This document shows positions 57,479-64,000 of a stretch of DNA of 64,000 bases, in pieces. The DNA is from Bugula neritina (Eukaryota; Bryozoa; Gymnolaemata; Cheilostomatida; Bugulidae). Each line of letters begins with the position of its first letter. The stretch's first letter is position 1. The DNA is taken from NCBI GenBank assembly GCA_964035545.1, contig OZ037767.1, positions 16,915,581 through 16,979,580 of the forward strand. Reading direction: 5' to 3'. The translations under genes and the position numbers were made by a program. The notes beneath the pieces were generated by a model. The model was not told the DNA's origin. It saw only the letters and a list, made by a program, of their open reading frames with translations, and did not search any database.

Positions 57479-58850
57479 ATGCTTGGGCGACTGTGGAATT
57501 TCCTCACTGGTGATGAAGATGCACCTCCCAGACAGACCAGGTCAGAGTTGTCTTCTTCCTAAACCATTGTTTTACAATGTAGTGAAATAATCAAAATCTT
57601 CAGTTATTTATGATGAATAAAATAAGCTGCAGTTTAAACAAGCTAGTAGTTAGCATACATTTCCATAATATAGCATGAGTACCTCTATATTTCATAGATG
57701 TTTGGGGAAAGGGTTATGATTTATATCCTAGCAAATAAAGTTTGTGTTCAGCTATGTATGTTGTCATGTGATCAAAATGCTAGTAAGACGCCACAAGGTA
57801 ATGTAGACCTCTAGACCAACTCTCATATGACACTGCTGTATCTGGAAGTAACATAGTAAATATAACACTGCTGCAGGCTGTGTTTTGTTACATTCATTCT
57901 CTCTTCACTTAAGCTCTGCTCAAAGCACCTGCTCTGTTGCAACCAGCTATGGGAGCGTGCATCACTCATTTGGAGAGTGTGTTTCTTGTTCCCAGAGATA
58001 GGAAAGTTTTATTGTGTTATATAGGTTGAGTGCTTGTATCAAATGAATAAATTTTATACCGAAAATTATTTATGTTTTCACGCAGTGAAACCTCAATCTT
58101 GCTCAGAGTGAGACCCAGGACACCCTTCACCATCAATCTTGTTCGCCGGGCTACTCGAGAAAGGTGATTACCCAAAGTTCTGACAGCAAGTCGTTTTAAG
58201 GTGGGTTAAGAGGTCCAGTTAGACTTCTGCAGATTATTTTCCTCAATAGATTCAATTGCTTATTTTTTGAGAAAGGTTCCAGAAAAGGTAGGAAACTGTC
58301 GTAATTAACTTCAGGTCAACAGGTCAGGTCTGTTTTTTAGACCAATATTAGTAGCTATCATTAAATTGGCATTTTACATTATCATTACATGGTATTACAT
58401 CATGTGTTACAGTAACTATTACTTAATCATTATTACAATGCATTGTGGCCATTAGTTATATTATTACAATAAATTTTTGCCATCAGTATTATATATCATC
58501 AGTTGTATTACATATTCTATATTGCACCCCTTCCCTTCTCCAGAAGTTATGATTGCCCTCCACAGCATACAATCCGAAAGTGGGGCTGGAACTGCTACTT
58601 AGCTAATGCGGAAAAGATTTTTAGAGCAAAAAGATTTTAAGATGTAAAAAAACTCATCAGTCTGAAAATGTTAGTGACTACACTGTGATATTCTGCACAT
58701 AGCATTATCATTTCATTACCCACTGCCAGCATAAGAGGATATGGACTTTAACTATTGTCATTCCTTCTGAGCAAAAGAACCAAGTTCCAATAATCTCAGG
58801 GAGCCATTCTCCAGTACGCAGAGGCAAAAGAGTTACATTGTATTAAATGC
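57479..58850 (+). pseudogene. Copy D of the phase-2 gene family, partial
   Basis: Exon 1 (57479-57540) is intact, followed by open exon 2-like (about 57914-57997) and open exon 3-like (58086-58163). The donor after exon 2 is AT as in copy A. Later exons are decayed as in copy A: exon 8-like near 58550 and exon 2-like near 58780-58830. Confidence 0.7.
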
Positions 58851-59398
58851 ACTAATTACTAATTAATATCAAAAATATAAAATCTAAAGTACACTTTCAA
58901 AAATTGTGTATGCAAATTGCAGGTTATTCAACATTTCTACATTTATGCTGTAAGATTTTTATCTTAGCCAGGATAAAAAATAGCTCAGATTTCCCTCTTG
59001 TCTCCTTTTGAAAAAACATCTTAAACTTAAGTGCCCATTGTCATAGATTGATAGAGTATTCCAGCTATGCGAGACATGCATTCTCATTGTTATCTTTTAC
59101 TAAATTCGAAGAAATAAAGTGCCATTTGTAATGGCTAAATAAATCGACAAAAACATGAACCTCAATCAAGTTGTAATATAACACCCATCACCAGCAATCT
59201 TGTTTATTAGATTATGTGAAAAAACGAGGAGTACCAGAAGTTACAATAAAGTGTTTATTGGTAACTAACTATAGCCTTAAAAGCTGACTTTGGGTATAAG
59301 ACTTGCAGAGACTATTCCTAATGATGTTTGTTCATAGACCTAAAATATATTGTGCAAATGCCGACTGTATATAGACAGTGCATTTAAAGCACATGGTT

Positions 59399-59530
59399 AA
59401 ACATCAAAGCTTAATCGTTCTTATGAGGACACACTGGAGAAGAGCCATAAAGGTATAAAAAATGTGGGAAGGCCTTCAGACTAAGTGCAAACTTGGCCAC
59501 ATTGCTGATCAAAAAAGCACCATAGAAATT
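59399..59530 (+). pseudogene. C2H2 zinc-finger relic, right copy
   Basis: Same HTGEEP-stop-RYKKCGKAF translation as the relic at 1978-2110. Confidence 0.6.
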
Positions 59531-60469
59531 TGCAATAGAAAATAGAAAAACATGGCAAAATAATTTCAAATAGTTTCAAGTATTGTAAAACCTTTATAGT
59601 ACAATGCTTTAGCACGCACAGATTTGGCAGCAATTATCATATGATTTGTAATGTCTAAAGTTAGTTTGTATAACTGTTTTTAAATACACTCTAAATATAA
59701 GTCTTGTAGCGATTGTGGTATCTGAAGTGCATGTACACATATTTACGTGGCTAAAGCTAGAGCAGTGACGCAAAGGATGCTTAAATAATTGTAAAAATAT
59801 TTGACTTTTGCTGACAAATGCAGGCAACACCAAAAAGTATCACGCATACAGATTTTTGGATCGTTGGAATGTTGGTGATGTCTACTCATTAAATTGGCTG
59901 TTGAGATAAAAATTGAAATATTTAGTAAGGTGTGTGCTGATTAAATCTCCCAATGCACTAGCAATGAGCTTCTTGTCTATAAAGCATGCATTTTCAGAAA
60001 AAGTGGAAAGTTGAAATAAGTTCAAATTGATGCAATTTAATGCTTACATGTTTAAATTGGTAATTATGTTACATGTATACTTGAAAGTGTGTTTTGAATG
60101 AGACGAGCTATGTTGTTGACAGCTCTGACCCCAGGTTTGAACATATCTTTTCAAACTTTCAACAAACTTATAATGAGTCTTTTAGTAAATAAGTGGAGCG
60201 ACGGCCTTTTGTTGCCACATGAGACTATGACCTGTCGTTCTCACCTACTACATGTAGTTTAACAGCTTGTCTCAGCCAAGTCTATTTAATGTTAATGTTT
60301 ATTTGTTATCTTTGTTATCTTTATATAAAATATACTGATCTTGTAACCTATAAAAAACATCAACTGCACAAAAGTAACAATTATCTAATGCTTAAGCAGT
60401 TTTTTCTATTTTTTAAACTGAAATAAAGTTATCAAAAATGCAAAGTTCGAAAGTAGTGCTAGAGTAAAA

Positions 60470-61140
60470 CACCCATGTAACACTAACACTCAGAGTAACA
60501 GTAAATGTAGCTGACAATCTGAATGACTATGATTGAAGTAATACTAACAGTATTAGTAATATGAATATTTATAGTTATAAAAGCATTAGTAACACTAATA
60601 CTGACTTTATTATTACTAATGATAATTGTAATAGATCACTTGATGTAATACTAATAGTTTTATATAAATACTACTATTAATGTTAGACTTAGTATTACAG
60701 TATCAATTAGTATTAGCACATTGCTATTTCAATTTGTATTAAGCATTTATTATTACCAAATTATTATTAATATAATTATAATACTAATAGTATTAGTAAT
60801 AGTAAATTATAAATAATTAATAAACAATAACTGAATAAGTAATTCATGATGATGATCACTGATGGTTGTTTTAGTTTATATTAAGCTTTACCTAACACTA
60901 ACAGTAAATGTAATACCAATTACCAAAAATCAAAATCCAATAAATGAATAATCATTAATGACAATATTAAAATTCAATACTAATACTAATAGGAATGATA
61001 GTAATAATATTAACTAATAAATAAAAATACTAACAGTAACACTGAGTAATACTAATAGTAATACTAATAATAATTATAATAGTAATACAAAAACACGTAT
61101 CACTAGTATCACTATCAGTAGTACTAGTAGCATAAAAAAT
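60470..61140. repeat. Low-complexity (TAATAC/ACTAAT)n tract, right copy
   Basis: Counterpart of 3040-3720 with whole-word length differences. Confidence 0.75.
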
Positions 61141-62399
61141 AAAGATTAAGTGCAGATTCACTTGCTACTTTAAATTAGGCAATTATGAACTATCTTCATA
61201 CTTATAGTTATTAATGTTATTATATGTATCATTATTATTATGAATATGATTATTTAATTAATATTTATATTACTCATTATGAAAATCTATATTATTATTT
61301 TAATTTATCATAAAATAAAAATAAGAATTAAATTCAAATTGACAACCAGAAAAAAAGCAAATATATAGAGAATAATAGCTACAATTAATTAACTAGTAAT
61401 ATTACAAACCGTGTTGAACTAAAATCGATGATCTTAGAGGATGCTCAAGTAGCTAAAGCCTAAATAAACAACAAAGCTCATAGTACGAAGTGAGAGCCTC
61501 ATGGCCATTCTGATTCTTGCTCGTCGCTCAGTAGCCCGCTTTTTGTTGCAGACGACAGTCAGTCACGTGATATAATTTTGTGCCCATCCGTTTTAGGAAG
61601 ACAATTCTCAAAACTATCTGCGCGGGTTAGTTATCTGCAGACTGCTTCATCCTGTTAATCCTGTTAATATTATATTATGCTAGAATTTCATGTTAATTTA
61701 TATTGGTATTCATGCTCTCAATTTCATATATTTTACAGGTAAAAGCAGGTTGTCCTTTTTTAGAGTTAGGTTACTTTATGTAATAGTAATACCTACTGCA
61801 ATTGGTAAAGTTATTTATTATTGAGTATTTGCTAAAGAGAAAGTAGCAACATTTACATTATGATTATCATTATGTGATTGCTGATTATCCTTATCATTAT
61901 GATTATCATTATGATATTGATTATTAAAAATAAAATATTATTATTCATATTGTTATTTTCATTTATATTGATATATTTATTATAAAATTACATCTAACAA
62001 TAATTATAATGGCATTAGTTGAACAATTTCTGTTAACCTTGCCCTTAGAGTTAGAGTGACAGCCATACTAATAATAAGTCTAATAGTAATACTAATACTA
62101 ATACAGTAATAGTAATAGTCATACTGTCATAGTAATACTGATACTGTGATAGTCATTTGGAAAACTGCTAATTAGCCACAAATCAGGGATTACGGACAGT
62201 GGTGGCATGGCGTTCGGGCGCTAAATTTTTATGATTTGAGTTCTTTACCAAATTTGGTTCAAAATTATACATAATTAGGGATAGCCTGTAGTTTAAAAAT
62301 ATTTTTCAAGCATTTATAGGTACCAGGGTATTTACGAAATTATTTAAATAATTTAATTAATTTATACAATTTATTTTACACTGCCACCACCGTACCAAG

Positions 62400-64000
62400 A
62401 TGACCAAAAGTAAAAAAATAGAATCTCAGCCGGTGAACTCTGAATCAAAACGGCTTGGAGATGGGCAGGCGGATATCAGTAGTAACCATGAGGAAAGATG
62501 TGTCACATGCAATGAGATAGATTGCACTCTCCAAGGGAGGAACAACAGGCAAATCAAGGTTCTCACTAAGTGGATTACCTGTGATCTCTGCAACCAATGG
62601 TACCATGGAATATGCCAGGACCTGCAGCCAGCTGATGTATCGTGTATAACTAAGTTGGCAGAGAAAGGCGTGAGCTGGAAGTGCAGTGACTGCAGAGATA
62701 AAACAGAAAATAGCCCACACGGAGAAAGTCTAACACAGCCCATGACTCAAAAAACAACACAGCAGATTGACAACAGAGAGAGGATAGTGAAGGAAATTGC
62801 TGAACAAAGCCATAAATTAAGTGAGATGGAACAGAAATGGTCTGATGTCGTCAAGCAAAATCTTGAGAAAATTGACAAGAATAAACAGATTGCTGCAGAT
62901 GCAAAAACATTGATAGAAAAGAGTCACCAACTGAGGGAAGAAGAGAGTAGAAAGAGCAATACTATCGTTACCGGGGTCACTGAAAAAGATAGTAAAACAT
63001 CAATGGAGCAGATACAAGAACTAATGAGAATGGAATGTTTTACCAAAACCAACTCACTAACTCAGGTTTTTAGGCTAGGAAAAAACAGAAAATGAGGGAA
63101 AAAACGTCCAATCAAGGTGAGATTTGAGGATGAGTAATCGAAACGGGAGTTCGTTAAAAAGTTCAACAATCAAATACTGAGAGAACAGAGTATTTACTGC
63201 AGACTTGATGAGAGCAAAGAAATCCGAAATCAACAATTCCAGCTGAAAAAGGAAGCTAACAGGCTTAGAGAGGAAAATACATCTATAGCATATCGAGTTC
63301 GACATGCAAATATAAGAAAAGCAAGCCTCGGGGGAATGAAAAGTGAGGAAACAAGTCTAACAAAAGAGAGTGACGGAATGCTGAAAGTATTCCTTGCCAA
63401 CACAAGATCTGTTAAAGGTAAAACCACTGAACTGCAATTTCTCACCACAGATTCTGACATAATTTGTTTCACTGAAACACACCTAGATGACACAATACCT
63501 AATAGCAGTATTCTACCAATCAAGAACAAAACAGTATTTCGTCGTGATCGCAACATTTGTGGGGGTGGAGTTATGAGGGCTGTATGTGACCGTTTAAATC
63601 CCAAACTAGTAGATCTTAGTGAGTATAGGGAAGAGGTGGTAGCAGTGAAAATTCAACCAAGAATGGCCATCTGCTGTTACTACAGACCCTATGTACATCT
63701 CTCCAACACAGATGTTATAAATGACATTTTGGCTTACCTACAAAGAGAGTATCAAAGGCACACTATTTTGTTTGTTGGAGACTTGATCATTGGATGACTG
63801 TAAAAAATTTCAGCGAAACCTGGGCTCTCGTTGTACTTGGTTGGAAAAGTGGGAAATGTCATGCAACATCTTCAAGAGCAGGATAATCAGCTTCAACTCT
63901 AAGAACGATACTCCCCAATACAAGCTTATTTGATTAGTGTTGGATCATGTTAACTCAAAAAATACCTTGGTGTAACCTTGCAATCAGAATGTAAATTTGA
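62400..64000 (+). mobile_element. CR1-like non-LTR retrotransposon, copy B, internally deleted
   Basis: From ATG 62400 the same PHD finger and coiled-coil protein as copy A runs to a TGA at 63093. A TAA follows near 63135, and the same frame then continues to 63797. It enters the endonuclease (EEP) domain: FLANTRSVKG, then DIICFTETHLDD, then VAVKI and CCYYRPY, breaking off at ILFVGDLII where GDFN is expected. From about 63793 a different part begins: DDCKKFQRNL, W..KWEM, then KYLGVTL after a frameshift, typical of the end of a reverse transcriptase (thumb region). The catalytic RT core is missing. The element runs off the window. Confidence 0.82.

Larger units (their letters stand above)
57426..63400. 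repeat. Right copy of the ~6 kb segmental duplication
   Basis: Partner of 1-5977 in the same orientation. The sequences differ by scattered substitutions and by indels in the AT-rich repeats (60470-61140). Confidence 0.9.

Overview
The window looks like AT-rich nuclear DNA of an invertebrate animal. The evidence is spliceosomal introns with GT-AG borders, a Ty3-type LTR retrotransposon primed by an animal-type tRNA-Leu, CR1-like non-LTR elements with a PHD finger, a hAT-type MITE, Kruppel-type C2H2 zinc-finger relics and a TARBP1-like SpoU methyltransferase fragment. No finer taxon can be fixed from the sequence alone.

Layout. 1-7.2 kb: left copy of a ~6 kb segmental duplication, with a partial paralogue of the main gene (copy A), a C2H2 relic and a broken CR1-like element. 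7.5-20.9 kb: the main gene on the + strand, reconstructed here as 18 coding exons (1516 codons). All 17 introns are phase 2 and every internal exon is a multiple of 3. The product is a disordered Ser/Pro/basic protein of unrecognised function with its own internal repeats. Its introns hold 17-bp, 20-bp and 30-bp minisatellites; the 30-bp array is 5 kb long. 21.4-23.1 and 30.9-35.3 kb: two blocks of splice-competent exon-like modules without a continuous reading frame. They are separated by a 7.5 kb, apparently young and ORF-intact Ty3/gypsy-type element on the - strand (23.36-30.84 kb), and a hAT MITE carrying a nested foldback lies in one of their introns. 38.3-41.9 kb: a large imperfect inverted repeat with a 17-19 bp minisatellite in its loop. 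42.7-44.2 kb: the 3' end of a TARBP1-like gene in which a 35-bp minisatellite lies where the exon for SpoU motif 1 should be. 47-57.4 kb: a graveyard of tandemly duplicated, mostly broken copies of exons 1-8 of the main gene plus its 5' flank. 57.4-64 kb: right copy of the 6 kb duplication, with copy D of the gene and a second CR1-like element that continues into its endonuclease and a fragment of reverse transcriptase.

How it fits together. The window is dominated by one rapidly evolving gene family. One long copy (7.5-20.9 kb) is fully open. At least four partial copies surround it, and the first ~535 bp (exon 1, intron 1 and part of exon 2) is almost identical in three copies, as if homogenised. 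The intronic minisatellites of the open copy have single-unit counterparts at the same places in the broken copies, so the window records their birth. Mobile elements have inserted into, and been duplicated with, this family.
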